Made by a program: the position numbers and the translations under genes | In this document: positions 10,141-21,913 of the stretch, one piece after another | Position numbering within the stretch: position 1 is the first letter of the stretch | How the letters are laid out: each line of letters begins with the position of its first letter | Assembly: GCA_022496185.1 (NCBI GenBank) | Contig: WTXG01000106.1 | Coordinates: forward strand, 62,001-126,000 | Direction: 5' to 3' | Source of the DNA: Multifurca ochricompacta | Taxonomy: Eukaryota > Basidiomycota > Agaricomycetes > Russulales > Russulaceae | Length of the DNA stretch: 64,000 nucleotides | Notes under the pieces: model-generated | Seen by the model: the letters and a program-made list of their open reading frames with translations, nothing else | The model's database searches: none | What the model was told of the DNA's origin: nothing

Positions 10141-11375
10141 TATATTACAATGCACTGGCAACACCAGTCACCTCTGATCTGGTCTGGCTTACCCTGATCT
10201 GTTCCCAGCTCAACAGCTCACTTGTATATTTAGTTTAGTTGAATTTTTGAACTCATATATTAGTCATGTGGGCACATGACCTGGTGGTAAATAACTATTC
10301 CCACAGTGACCCAGTAAATTACCGGTAAATTACCGGTAAATAATGGGTTCGTAAAAAGTACCCCTTTTTTCCGCAACAGAGTTTGCCATTATTTACTTTA
10401 ATTTACATCACGTGTCGAACCGTTATCCCGGAACCTCTGTACCGCTATCTTGGTTCAACAGAATTTGCTGTTGTTTACTTTACATCACGTGATTCGGCAC
10501 AATCTTTTGGGTGAATTGCATTCACTCGGGCACCCCCCTTCTGCCGAAATGCCCTTTCCTCTGTACCTGTGCTAGCTTAATTGTTTACTTACAACCTTTC
10601 CTTTTCCTCACCGTGCAGGCTAGGTGGGGCTCCATCACGGCATAGCTGATTGTAGGCGCCAAAGGGAGACGCGCGGTGCTAATGTTTGTTCCTGTTGATG
10701 GACAGTTTTCTTGCGCACAGCCCCTCGTCTCAAACCTTTAAAGCCTCGCAACAAGGTGTAATTTTGCTTCATCCAGAGCACCCATGTCAACCTACCTTCT
10801 CCGGCTGGACTGCTTACCTCCTGCTCCGATGTTGGAAGATCAGCCAGATCAAAAGGCGGATGAGGCTAGTGCCACTAAATTACACTTCCCATTACGCTTC
10901 CCATATAGGCCCTCCTGTAAGCGATTTCCTCTCCCCAACTTTCTGCTCGTTAACACAGATCTCCTACGCATTTTCTCTTAGCTCGCTCGGTGCGCTTTAA
11001 TATTTCCCCGGTCGTAAACGAGGTATATGTGCAGCCGTTGCTACGTCCATTCGCAGGCGCCTGGTATTCCAGTACCCATCCAGTGGTATACTGTCCGACC
11101 CCACCTCTTTACTCGCCCGAAGCGCCGGAAATACCCCCTAACCTATGTTGGAATTGGAGGCGTTGCCGCCCTTCTATTTGCCAAATTAGGTCCGGTAGCT
11201 CTACTTGGACCAGGCGGCCAGAAATATCTTGTCAAACTGTGGATCACCCGCCGACACCAATACCAACAACGAATATATTGACACTCCCCGCACAACTCTA
11301 TCACCCAAAACATTCGACGCCTCTCCAGTTTCTAATAAGCTTTAGTGCCCAGTTTTTTTCCACACCACTATTGCT
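10141..11375. other. Intergenic, with possible 5' exons of copy D
   Basis: Contains a short tandem repeat of TAAATTACCGG (10314-10339). From about 10680 the base composition becomes coding-like. Short open frames at 10784-10981 and 11027-11281 (the latter with a Gly/Ala/Leu-rich hydrophobic segment) may be exons upstream of the gene at 11376, but I could not join them with confidence. Confidence 0.35.
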
Positions 11376-12751
11376 GTGATACGGTGCACTTTCGCGTTAC
11401 ACGCAGCCATCAAGATGCAGTTAATGCGTCTCATAAAGTTTTTGGAACTCACAGAGAATTACGCGAACGAGTATCTACTAATCATCTCAACCGAGATTCA
11501 GCGACGGTCCTCTTTTCTGGAGATGCTTAAAATGTCATTCAATATGGCCGAGGGGCTACGCGCGCAGCTTGTTGACCTACGAAAACAATACGAGACCGGA
11601 ATCGTTGCCCCTGTGAAGGACGCTCGGAGGAAAGACAAGATAGCTCTTTCTCAACCACTTCCAGAGGACTTTGACCTCTTTACAGAGGTCGACTTGATGC
11701 TTTCAGGCATTACACAGTGTTACATTGAAATGGACAACTTCTGGATCAAAGAGATCCGCCGAGCGTCCAAAGCGTTGAAGACTCGTCGCAGCGACCAAAT
11801 AGATGCCGAGAACTGGCAAAGTTTTCAGGCAGCCTTGCAACGAACTGTTGAGTCTTGGAAGGTATTTACTTTCTTTTCGTTTCAGCCAGGTGCGCATTCC
11901 AAACTGATCAGATACTTTAAGGGTAATACGTATGCGCGAAGTGCTGATGCAACTCCACCGTGTAGTAGCTCACACTCACTCTCCGCTCAGCTGTTCGACT
12001 CTCCCGTCCATCTCAGGCACTATATTAACTCTTTAAAGGGTGCCGAATTCGGAACGGTTATCTCATTCTTGTCATCTGCTATGAGGAGACTCCAAGAGAC
12101 CTTGAAGCGTGTTCGTGCAAGTGCATCCGTAGGATCTTCGCATCCCGCCATACTTCACGTTCTCAAGGCCGAGATCAAACTGGCCAGCAACAGAGAAGCG
12201 TGCTTCGAATTTTTCCGTCTCTGCATCAGATATGGGAAGATCATAGACGCATCCCATGCTTCGCTCAAAACTCATCCCGCGCTCTCTCATCCAAAGAGTT
12301 TCCGAGACCTTCAAGAGCGTGCTATTCAACTCCAATCTGAGACTACCAGAGCACGTGTCTCTAATGTCGAACATTTAGCAGGTTCGTCCTCATGCAAATA
12401 CTACCTGTCGTTAAAGCTGAGCACACAACAGGCACTAGTAAACGCCACTCTGCGCATGAGGAAGTCTCGTCATCACAACATCAGGTCGTTGCGTTTAGGA
12501 CGTTGCTCAAGGAGGTTTTATCATGGATTGCTACCGTAGATGAGATCGACGCATCGCCTGCGCTCACCCTACGAAAACTCCGCGACCTGTCATACGAATG
12601 GGAACAGAGGCGAGACATCGTGCGCGAAGCATTGGCGGCTTTGACGAGCGATGTGGCGGGGAGCTCATTTGTTAATGGCCCGCCGAGGTCGACACCTTCA
12701 CGGCGGCCATTGTCTATAGCGATGCAATGGATACGCCTTTTCCTGTTGTGA
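11376..12751 (+). CDS. Coiled-coil protein family, diverged copy D (partial model)
   Basis: Protein of unknown function, homologous along its length to copies A, B and C. The shared landmarks are the LTENYANEYLL block, the LSQPLPEDFDL block, FWIKEIRRA, and a terminal domain of the form SWI...LRKLRDLSYEWEQRRDIVREALAALTS. The exon end at TGGAAG (11861) with intron start GTATTT is at the same codon as in A and B, and the acceptor TTAAAG at 12038 restores the frame. The final exon (stop at 12751) is in another frame, so a further intron lies near 12381-12485. Identity to A is much lower than among A, B and C. The 5' end is not resolved: there is no ATG at 11376, and the first ATG in frame is at 11415. 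It is probably a functional paralogue, but the model is incomplete. Confidence 0.6.
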
Positions 12752-14232
12752 GGATCGTTCTGCAATTATCTAGATGGATGGATGGAAGTAGTAATCGTGT
12801 TGTTCATTGTACTTGGACGGTTTTTTTGTTTTGTTTTGTTTTGTTTTGTGTTTTGCTTGTTTTGGATCACTAATCTGCTCACCGTGTCTAACTAGTTTCG
12901 ATTTGAAATAGAAAATATACTTGGAAAAAAGAGCGCACCGTTGAAAGGGGCTCGTTTCAAGTCTGATAGAATCCATGCAAGGTCAAGAAATTCTCCAGCT
13001 AGTGGGACTTGCTGTAGGACGCATTCGAGATAACCATATGCCGGACGTTGCACAACGAGGTGAGCACTGTCAGACTGCAGCTGGACCCAGATAACTCCTG
13101 GGGTACCCTGCCCAGGGACGGCTTTGATTGAACCTTTCTTCCATTATGAGCTGGGCCGGTTTCCTCTTTACTAGTAGTGCAACCCTCTCTCACATTTGAT
13201 AACGCCACCCCCTTCTGGTGAAGTTGGTCATTATCACTAAACCCTGGGCGCTGCCCAAGGGCGGTGGTGGAAGCAGCCATCGTGTTTAAGTTTTTCTGAA
13301 TGATTAATGTAAATCGGGGGCGATGAGTGAAGCACGCAGCACGCGGAAACTTCCGCCACCATTTGGTTTTGCTTTTCAATCCTCCAGGCTGAGGATGAGG
13401 ATAGAGCTCGACCCCATTTTACCTTTCTTGTGGTGGAAGAACCACCCCGTCACATAATCAAATTACGTGCACCTTTGAAATGTAATAAGACCACATCTGT
13501 TACGGGAAGGTGGTAGTTGCATCCAGCGCTTCCCTTGCTGTGCAACCTATGCTCTGTCGTGTGCCATGTCCGTCATTATACGACTAGGAGGTTTGATAAT
13601 TGTCACTCAAGCCGTCACATTGCATGCTCAGCAAGCAACGCTAGTTATCGCTCTGAGCGTAAGCGACCCTTGCCATCGCCACGAGAAAAAGCAAAGCTCG
13701 AGAGTTAAACTCTGTACTCGGAAACATCGTATCCTGGATATTGGTCGCGAATGAAGTTGATGCTGTGCCCACGTTCACCCACCAACAAGTCCATGTCAGA
13801 TGAGTGGGCGAAAGGGCGAGACTGTGCGAGGTTTGCCCCGCAAAGACCAAGATACCCCCACCTATTCGGTTTTCCTCTCTTTTGCTCAAAAAAACTATGT
13901 CGCTCCTGTAACTACGTTTTCGGGCAGTGTTGTAGAGCGGCTCAGCATTTTAGTCTTAGCCGGCAAGCAAGGGTGGCAAGGGGAAAGAAACGGAACGGAT
14001 GCTACGCTTGAATTTGGGGTCGGATACCAGACATCATGAGCCATTTTAGAGGATGCGCCAGCCTAGGCAACAGAAAATCAGGCGGTCCGTGGTGTAACAA
14101 GTTGTGAGCCCGTATTTATTTAAGGTAGCGGATAACTACATTATTATTATCTTTACCTATTTAGGAAGCAGATAAGCTATTTATTACTTCAGTTTAAGTG
14201 GACCCATGACTACTGACCGGATGCCGAGCCTC
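12752..14232. other. Intergenic, no recognised gene
   Basis: Short open frames on both strands (for example 12999-13379 minus) show no familiar domain. A TTTTG microsatellite lies at 12818-12850. Nothing else can be supported. Confidence 0.5.
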
Positions 14233-14248
14233 AATAGACCTGCTGATA

Positions 14249-14513
14249 GACATCATTCGGTCTTTACCTTTCCAAACTGCATTCTTTGATACCTTCCCTC
14301 ATTGTCTGCCACCTTTCCTTATCCAAACCCATATTCGATCCTTTTACTTTCATTCTTTAGTTAAGCCCTTTCCTCTAAGTGAAGTTTTTCCCTTTCGCTA
14401 CTTTTCTTACTAGTTACCACTGTTCTCACCTAATGGCCGCTCTGTCCCGTAGTAGCCGCGCGATTTGGGACACACCCTGAAGCGCGAATAAATTCGATTT
14501 CAAAAAAAAAAAA
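14249..14513 (+). mobile_element. Short poly-A retroposon (SINE-like or processed RNA)
   Basis: A 265-bp insertion flanked by a perfect 16-bp direct repeat AATAGACCTGCTGATA at 14233-14248 and 14514-14529. It ends in a run of 14 A, two of which may belong to the repeat, and has AATAAA about 10 bp before the tail. Long target duplications and a 3' A tail are the marks of LINE-type target-primed reverse transcription. No pol III A or B box was recognised, so it may be a reverse-transcribed mRNA 3' end rather than a classical SINE. It carries no meaningful ORF. Confidence 0.8.
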
Positions 14514-14762
14514 AATAGACCTGCTGATATCCGCGCTGGAAGTCTTTTGGTGCGATGGGCATAGCGCAATAATACTGTATGAAGATATTGGAAAATCAGC
14601 CACAGCATCCAGCCACTGTTATACCGACTAGTGGCAAGCGGACTTGGCATTAATGAGGGGCATTTAAAGCGTGAACGTTGTTGCACAGCCTCTCATTTTG
14701 GACCTTATCGTACTCCTCATCAACATTTCAGCTCCTGGTATCGGGTAAGCCCCCAGGCGACC

Positions 14763-16861
14763 ATGGATCCCTACCCTTCAATCCCCAATATTGAAGTGGC
14801 AGGGATTACACTAGACCCTCCTGGCAGCATCGAATACGAACCAATATCACCCACCACTGCCGAATCCTTTCAACAAGCACCGCCTTCCCCAACTTTGTCT
14901 GTCTCCTTGCCTCGGTTTACAACCTCGATAATGCTACGCGATAATGAGCCACGCAAAGACTCTGGATATCTCTCCTTGAATCTCATTTCTCCCCCGTCTA
15001 TTCCGGCTGAACGTCACCAACTTCAACCGAAAAGCACACCAGTTATCGCAACTCAAAGATACCATCGTGACAGCCAATTACATTTGGAGGACATTAGCCC
15101 TAAACCCTCACCCCTTCCTCCCTCCCAAGCGGCTAGTAGGAATTCCTCTCCCGTGCACCCTCATTCAAATTATGGCTTGGACACCAGCTCGCGCCTGCCG
15201 CCACTGTCCATCCCCATCAAGGAGGACAGCGTACCGAGCGGCCGGACGAGCCCACACATAACGGGAGAAGTTGAGAGCCAACGACGTGATGCCTTCTTAC
15301 TTTCGTCAATCCACCATCGTACTCGCCCTCAATTAGCTGCGAGTTCGCGCCCCTTAATATCCCCGGAAGAGTTGGACCCAACATTGTCTTCCTGGTTGAA
15401 GAACATAAACAAGTTATCCAATCTCATAGACCGCTTACAGAATCTAGCGTCCACCGCTCCCCCAGAACACCGACCCCACCTCTACAAACAGGTGGCCGCA
15501 TTACGCGCAACATCCAAGAAACAACAAGATCGCCACATCCATTTCTTACAGCTTACAGAAGAATACGCCAACAGATATCTACTCGACATTTCAGCCGAGA
15601 TCCAACAACAGAGCTCCTTCTTGGACATGCTCGAAAAGCGATTAGATATGGCAAAGACCTTACGTGGACAGGCCGTAGATTTGCGAAAATCATATGAGAA
15701 CGGGACAGTAAATGCCATGAAAAAGGTTCGGGAAACAGGTGAGTGATATTCTCGACCATCCTTGAGATATTTAGTTATCTTATGTTATCTTATGTTATGT
15801 CATTTCAGCATTATCCCAGCCCCTTCCAGAAGACTTTGACCTACTCAGTGAAGTGGACTTTGTGTTGAAAGAGATTCGAAGATGTTATATGGAACTAGAC
15901 AAATTCTGGATAGAAGAGATACGTCGTGCAGTCAAAGCAGTTAAGACACGTCGTGTGGACCAAGAAGATATTCAGCGCTGGAGAGGATTCCAAGCAGGTC
16001 TTGAAGAGACAATCAAGTCATGGAAGGTAATGTCATCATCATCTGATCCTCTGTACCACGCTACTTATCCATATCTCAGGCAAACGCGCAAGGTGGTGTC
16101 CAGACACTAGCACGTGTTGATCGGCCACAGGAATTCGAGATCGGGAAGGTAGCCTCAAGGTTATCACTTGGAATCGGCCTACTGGAAGAATCGTTGGAGT
16201 GCGTTCGCATGAGCGCGTCGGTGGAATTTTCGAAAACGAGCATGCCACTTATACTTGAAGTGAACATGAAGTTCAGTCTGAACAGCGAGTCATGTCTTGG
16301 TTTCCTGCGGCGGTGTGTAGATTTTGGGAAGTTGATCGCTGTCTCGTGTGGTTCTTTCTCAAACGACAACGACTGTCGGTTTGCTCGTGTGAGGGGCTCG
16401 GATGATGTTCGGGAAGGTATTATGGGGCTTAAGTCGGAAACGGGAGGGGAGGACCGTTCTGAGAATGCTAGGGGGGATGTCCAAGGTCTGTCTGTATCTT
16501 CATTTTGACGATGACGCATCTTCCTGATGTCGCGGTGGCTTTCCCGATAATGTCAGTGTCGCGCAAGTTCGCCCGGGCTTATGAGAAAGCACTATCTTTG
16601 GAGGTCAAGGTGGATGGGAAGTTACACAGGTTACTGGAGCTTGTTTCTTCGTGGATGACCCCCTGTGATGTACCGCCGGAGCGGCTCAGCGTTGGAGAAC
16701 TTCGGAAGGTTTCTTATGGGTGGGCGAAAGGTAGAGACTCTGTGCGAGGGGCTTTAGCAAGTTTGACAAGGGATGGGATGGATGGGACGTATATACATGT
16801 GCCGTTCAGTCCGAGCTCTCCACGGTCGAGGGTAATGGGGTGGATGCGGCTTGGTTTGTAA
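14763..16861 (+). CDS. Coiled-coil protein family, copy A
   Basis: Unknown function. Four exons, 14763-15738, 15809-16026, 16080-16485 and 16557-16861, sum to 1905 nt and give 634 residues with all phases consistent. The start ATG sits in a good context (GCGACCATGG). Residues 1 to about 205 are Ser/Pro-rich and unrelated to copies B and C. From SSWLKNINKL onward the protein is nearly identical to B: a helical region with LIDRLQNLAS, then LTEEYANRYLLDISAEIQQ, LSQPLPEDFDLLSEVDF, FWIEEIRRAVKAVKTRR, and a C-terminal block SVGELRKVSYGWAKGRDSVRG ending GWMRLGL. No transmembrane or catalytic motif is seen. Together with B it forms a large inverted repeat around the HUS1 pseudogene. The private N-terminus suggests that the shared 3' module was joined to a new 5' end. 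Confidence 0.8.
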
Positions 16862-17122
16862 AACGAGTTGTGGGGATGTACTTTATCGCTTCGTGTTGTT
16901 ATGGTTCTGAGCTGTATACTCTTTTTTTTGGTTTGTAGCCGAGTTATTTGTATCTTGGGAGTGGGCAGACCGACCTGAAGAATAACACAAACACAATTTT
17001 GAGATAGTGATGTCATTCATCAAGCGTCTTCAACAGATATCTGGATTTATAAGAATATTGTACATATATGCAATACAATACAGCCCCAACCTTGCACCCA
17101 TCTCATTAGGGCACTAGGGCAT
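16862..17122. other. Spacer between copy A and the HUS1 pseudogene
   Basis: The inverted-repeat arm ends at about 16938 (GGTTTG), where the sequence stops matching copy B. No feature follows before the HUS1 stop codon. Confidence 0.6.
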
Positions 17123-18306
17123 TCAGTCATTCAGCGCTGAAGGGATGTAGAATGTGAGGACACCACCCACATCGGCAGAATCACCGATATACACGAATAG
17201 GATAAGACAGTGTCCCTGGCATATACCTACAAGAAAAATCCCATCAGCAGGAATGAGGGAGAGGAAACAGGAACTGTGAAAGTTTTTTTTACATGCAATG
17301 GTGGTCTTGGATACAACGTGCGCGTTCAAGAATTTCAAGAAGCTCCGGGTGTGCACCAGCACGCTGAAGAGTTGTTTAGGATCAGGCCGTTCACGTTCCT
17401 TGTCCTTCTCCTCATCTTCCGCACTGGCGTTGACCTGTGACATGCCATCAATCTCCAGCCACAAGACCACCCCTATGTGAGACAGTATGAATACAATGAA
17501 CATAAAACTCACTCATCCTCGGATGGGAACAATTGTTCTAGGTGATGTCAGCCTTGACAACTTCTGTCCTTGCAGAAAGTTGCAGGCAGCCAGACGAATT
17601 GGCTCGCATGCCTATGACATCGGAGAGGGAGCGCATGCGCTCGACGATAGCGCACATCTTTGCGAGAAGTGGAAGCATGATCTGAACCTAGTAACTTATA
17701 TCAGAAATGTAATGAGGGGGGCTCAAAAAAATGGGGAAGGGGCGCGCACATCAGGCTCCGGGCAGCGCGGTTCAGTAAGCATGGCGACATCAGCCGGCTT
17801 CGTCACTTCGATGCGCACGTCGTGGGACACCTTCACCCTGCGGCCCATCTAGGTAGTACCAAATATCTCGAAGCTTAGAACAGGTATGTTGCTCTTTTTG
17901 GCGAGCTTCATGACGACTTCGTTCGCCCCTGTACTTTCCGCTGATGCGGAGCGCAGCGCAGTGGATAAGTGGGGAGGTTGAGGGTGATCTCGTTGTTGGA
18001 GTGGGAGAGAATACGATAGTCTATGAAGAGTGTATCTACGCGGATCTTCCTAGTGGGAAAATATAATATTCAGAGGAGATACAATAAGTGAAAAGGGCAT
18101 ATACGACCAGACTTGGACTCCCCCCTCCTCGTTGTTACAAATGATGCACATGGCAGTCTCACTGAAGTTGATAATGCATCTCTTTTGGAGTTTCTCGACG
18201 GTCTGAATTAGACCTGCCAAACGCGTGAGCATGAGCGTTTCATGATGTTAGTGGATTAATAACGGTAAAACGTTAACACATTCTGAACTGTAGCGCGAAA
18301 TCGCAT
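17123..18306 (-). pseudogene. hus1: HUS1 checkpoint clamp subunit, pseudogene
   Basis: HUS1 is a subunit of the PCNA-like 9-1-1 clamp that signals DNA damage. Exon 1 reads MRFRATVQNV (ATG at 18306), spliced to the block QTVEKLQKRCIINFSETAMC and ending VQVWS. Further on are KIRVDTLFIDYRILSHSNNE, MGRRVKVSHDVRIEVTKPAD, CPEPD, IVERMRSLSDVIG and the C-terminal RSFLKFLNAHVVS, CQGHCLILFVYIGD and GGVLTFYIP blocks. Several introns keep GT-AG ends. The copy is broken: a frameshift lies near 17955-17962, a stop replaces the residue before MGRRVK (TAG at 17849-17851), and another stop (17538-17540) sits where the family has Trp. The middle block before IVERM is also degraded. Both stops are what C-to-T change on one strand would give. 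A working HUS1 presumably exists elsewhere. Confidence 0.88.
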
Positions 18307-18568
18307 GACGTTAGGACATCAGCGCGTTTGTGTTTGAGTTGTCGCGGTCGCGGACCAAAGAGGCGGATTACCAAACGACAAATGAAATGATTATCTGATA
18401 AGGTCAGCTCATTCGGTTCATCAAAGAGTCCCTGGCTGACACTGTCTTCCTCGCCTGGGCCATCGAATCTCTATTTCAGTCTGAAAACACAAATCCAAAC
18501 CAAAAGAAAGAGTATACAGCTCAGAACATAACAACACGAAGCGATAAACTCTCCACAACTCGTTCTAC
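18307..18568. other. Spacer between the HUS1 pseudogene and copy B
   Basis: The left end of the B/C duplication and of the inverted-repeat arm lies here (about 18487-18505). No gene. Confidence 0.55.
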
Positions 18569-20516
18569 CTACAAACCAAGCCGCATCCATCCCATTACCC
18601 TCGACCGTGGAGAGCCCGAACTGAATGGTACATGCATATACGTCCCATCCATCCCATCCCTTGTCAAACTTGCTAATGCCCCTCGCACAGAGTCTCTGCC
18701 TTTCGCCCACCCATACGAAACCTTCCGAAGTTCTCCGACGCTGAGCCGCTCCGGCGGTGCATCATAGGCAGTCATCCACGAAGAAACAAGCTCCAGTAAC
18801 CTGTGTAGCTTTCCATCCACCTTGACCTCCAAAGATAGTGCTTTCTCATAAGCCCGGGCGAACTTGCGCGACACTGACATTATCGGGAAAGCCACCGCGA
18901 CATCAGGAAGATGCGTCATCGTCAAAATGAAGATACAGACAGACCTTGGACATCCCCCCTAGCATTCTCAGAACGGTCTTCCCCTCCCGTTTCCGACTTG
19001 AGCCCCATAATACCTTCCCGAACATCATCCGAGCCCCTCACACGAGCAAACCGACAGTCGTTGTCGTTTGAGAAAGAACCACACGAGACAGCAATCAACT
19101 TCCCGAAATCTACACACCGCCGCAGGAAACCAAGACATGACTCGCTGTTCAGACTGAACCTCATGTTCACTTCAAGTATAAGTGGCATGCTCGTTTTCGA
19201 AAATTCCACCGACGCGCTCATGCGAACGCACTCCAATGATTCTTCCAGTAAGCCGATTCCAAGTGATATCCTTGAGGCTACCTTCCCGATCTCGAGTTCC
19301 TGAGGTCGATTAACACGTGCTAGTGTCTGGACACCACCTTGCGCGTTTGCCTGAGATATGGATGTGTATTGTGGTACAGAGGATCAGATGATGATGACTT
19401 TACCTTCCATGACTTGATTGTCTCTTCAAGACCTGCTTGGAACCCTGTCCAGCGCTGAATATCTTCTTGGTCCACACGACGTGTCTTAACTGCTTTGACT
19501 GCACGACGTATCTCTTCTATCCAGAATTTGTCTAGTTCGATGTAACATCTTCGAATCTCTTTCAACACAAAGTCCACTTCACTGAGTAGGTCAAAGTCTT
19601 CTGGAAGGGGCTGGGATAATGCTGAAATAAGATAACATAAGATAACATAACTAAATATCTCAAGGATGGTCGAGAATATCACTCACCTGTTTCCCGAACC
19701 TTCTTCATGGCATTTACTGTCCCGCTCTCATACGATGTTCGTAAATCTACGGCCTGTCCACGTAAGGTCTTTGCCATATCTAATCGCTTTTCGAGCAAGT
19801 CCAAGAAGGAGCTCTGTTGTTGGATCTCGGCTGAAATGTCGAGTAGATATCTGTTGGCGTATTCTTCTGTAAGCTGTAAGAAATGGATGTGGCGATCTTG
19901 TTGTTTCTTGGATGTTGCGCGTAATGCGGCCACTTGTTTGTCGAGGTGGGATCTATGTTCTGGGGGAGCGGTGGACGCTAGATTCTGTAGGCGGTCTATG
20001 AGACTGGATAGCTTGTCTATATTCTTTAACCAGGAAGACAATATTGGGTTCAACCCTTCCGGGGAGTCGGCAGTTGCATCCCGTCGGCTGAAGGAGCGGG
20101 GGCGAGAAAACTCTTGGGGACTTAAATACCGCATCCCCGGAAGCTCGAACTTGCAGGTGACGTATGGTCCGTACGGCCTTTCATTAGCAAGAATATCATT
20201 CACCGTGTCTAGTCGCATGAGAGTCGCGTCCATTTCAGCCCTCGACTTTTGCTTGCTTTCAGCAAATAAAGCGAAAAAGGAATACAATAACACGTACTGT
20301 GGTTGCCTGACCATCCTCTGCGGAGAATAAATCTTCGTTTTGTCTTGACCCAGAGGGCTCCGAAGAACGATCATATCGAGGACGAAGTCTGTGCCCGTGT
20401 TGTTCAGTCTTGTTGTAGCGGTCTCGCAACAACCGTTTTAACGTATTTTGCCAACTTATATCTCTGTTAGTAGGTTCGCTGTAGGCATGGCTGTCCCCAG
20501 TTGTAGATGAAGACAT
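18569..20516 (-). CDS. Coiled-coil protein family, copy B
   Basis: Unknown function. Five exons on the minus strand, 20516-20298, 20251-19687, 19621-19404, 19350-18945 and 18873-18569, sum to 1713 nt and give 570 residues. Exons 3-5 have exactly the same lengths as the matching exons of copy A. The first acceptor was chosen at the second of two AGs 4 nt apart because only it keeps the frame. The N-terminus (MSSSTTGDSHAYSEPTNRDI) differs from A but is recognisable in C. The conserved core starts at SSWLKNIDKLSSLIDRL. The first ATG lies in a region that is also duplicated upstream of C. No frameshift or stop is seen, so this copy and A appear to be the active ones. Confidence 0.75.
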
Positions 20517-21913
20517 TCAGCGCATAGAGTGAGAGCGGAAAGCGTCGATAGTTATACAGGGTAATGAACTTGCAGAGGGGAGGGAAGGGGGGGAGGGGCA
20601 TGCCATGGCGCATGGTGGCGCACGGTGGTTCATAAAAGGATTCGATTGAATTACGTGAGCGCACCGCTCACTGCTTGCATGCTGTGCTGTGGCTGTGTCC
20701 TAATCAGCGTGATGCCAAGATGAGCACCTGTTGGGCCTGAATTGGTCTCGACCATCGAACAGCTAACGATGAATCCGCTACTTGCAACGTATATATCTAT
20801 GCCCCTTCAAGTAGTCCGGACATGGTACATAGAATCGGGTAAACGATGGGTTAAGTTGTTGAGGTGAGTGAGTGAGTGAGAAAAGAACTAGTGCCTTCCC
20901 ACGGGGGCTGTACAAGATTATAAGAGGGTCTCGCACTCGCGGAGTCCGCATGGAGTAGTGCTATGCACTGTCCGTGCAGCTACTCTCTGTTGAGCGCAGC
21001 TGTGGATAGATAAACGAGAAGTAACGGGCAGCGAGATAACTTACATAACGCGAGGATAATCTAAAGTAGACTACTGTCCGTAAAGATGTGCTATGTCTTA
21101 ATCACTCTCCCAATCTTCCACCCTTCCTTCCCGTATCTATTCCACTATGCGAATTCTTTGTGTGCGGTGGTGACGGCCAGCAGAGGACGTGAGTAGCGAT
21201 GACGACCATTCATTGTAGTTTGAGTTTGAGGATCAACCCACCTATTGAATTAAATGACGAGAATGGGACCATCTAATGTCCACCTTTCCACTTTCTGGGC
21301 TACTCCCACATCTGTCAAATAAATAATCCATGTCGTCAAGGTCTCTCTATTTCCAGGTGTACGGGTGCCCATTATCAAAAGACATTCAGCATTCTGAACA
21401 GGGCTAGACTGCGTTACTTCCTAGATCGTGCCCTCCAACTCTCTTTGGCTACGCGACGTCCGTAGTTGCTCTGCCCTCTTTGTCTAGGTGAAAGCTTGTC
21501 TTCCCCCCACCTACACGGGGCGCCACTTTTCACTGCTCAAATGTGTTCACCCTTGGGCGCAAAGCGGGTCATCTCTGTAGTGCTAACACACTCCTCCTGA
21601 CACTTTATGAGTGAGAGTGAAACGCGCACAGATAAAATAATGCCATTATTAGGACCTGTCCAATAAGATATTGCCCTTAGTTGTGTGTTGAAGTAACACG
21701 GATAGGGAAGTATGCGGCGGTTTCAGAAGAGAGAGATAAAAATAGAGAAATGAAAAAATTGCAGTTTGTTGTTTTTTCCTTTTTCTTTCTTTTTTTTTGA
21801 ACATTCGGATTGTATTTCCCCCCCCTGAATTAAATTCTATTGTTGGTCCTTGTTGGGAAAGAAAGGAAGAGAGGTGATGGTGATGATGGTGGTGGTAAGG
21901 TGTAGCTTACGCA
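20517..21913. other. Upstream region of copy B (duplicated at 24482-26039)
   Basis: Non-coding sequence with the same order of features as 24482-26039. It includes ACCGCTCACTGCTTGCATGCTGTGCTGTG about 150 bp from the start codon and the downstream flank of the ATP20 fragment. No additional gene seen. Confidence 0.6.

Noticed and set aside
13641..14039. Overlapping short frames on both strands
   Set aside because: No homology recognised, no consistent splice sites; treated as intergenic.
17846..17862. Possible tiny intron that would remove the first HUS1 stop
   Set aside because: The GT...AG span there would be only about 11 nt, too short to splice, so a nonsense change is the better reading.
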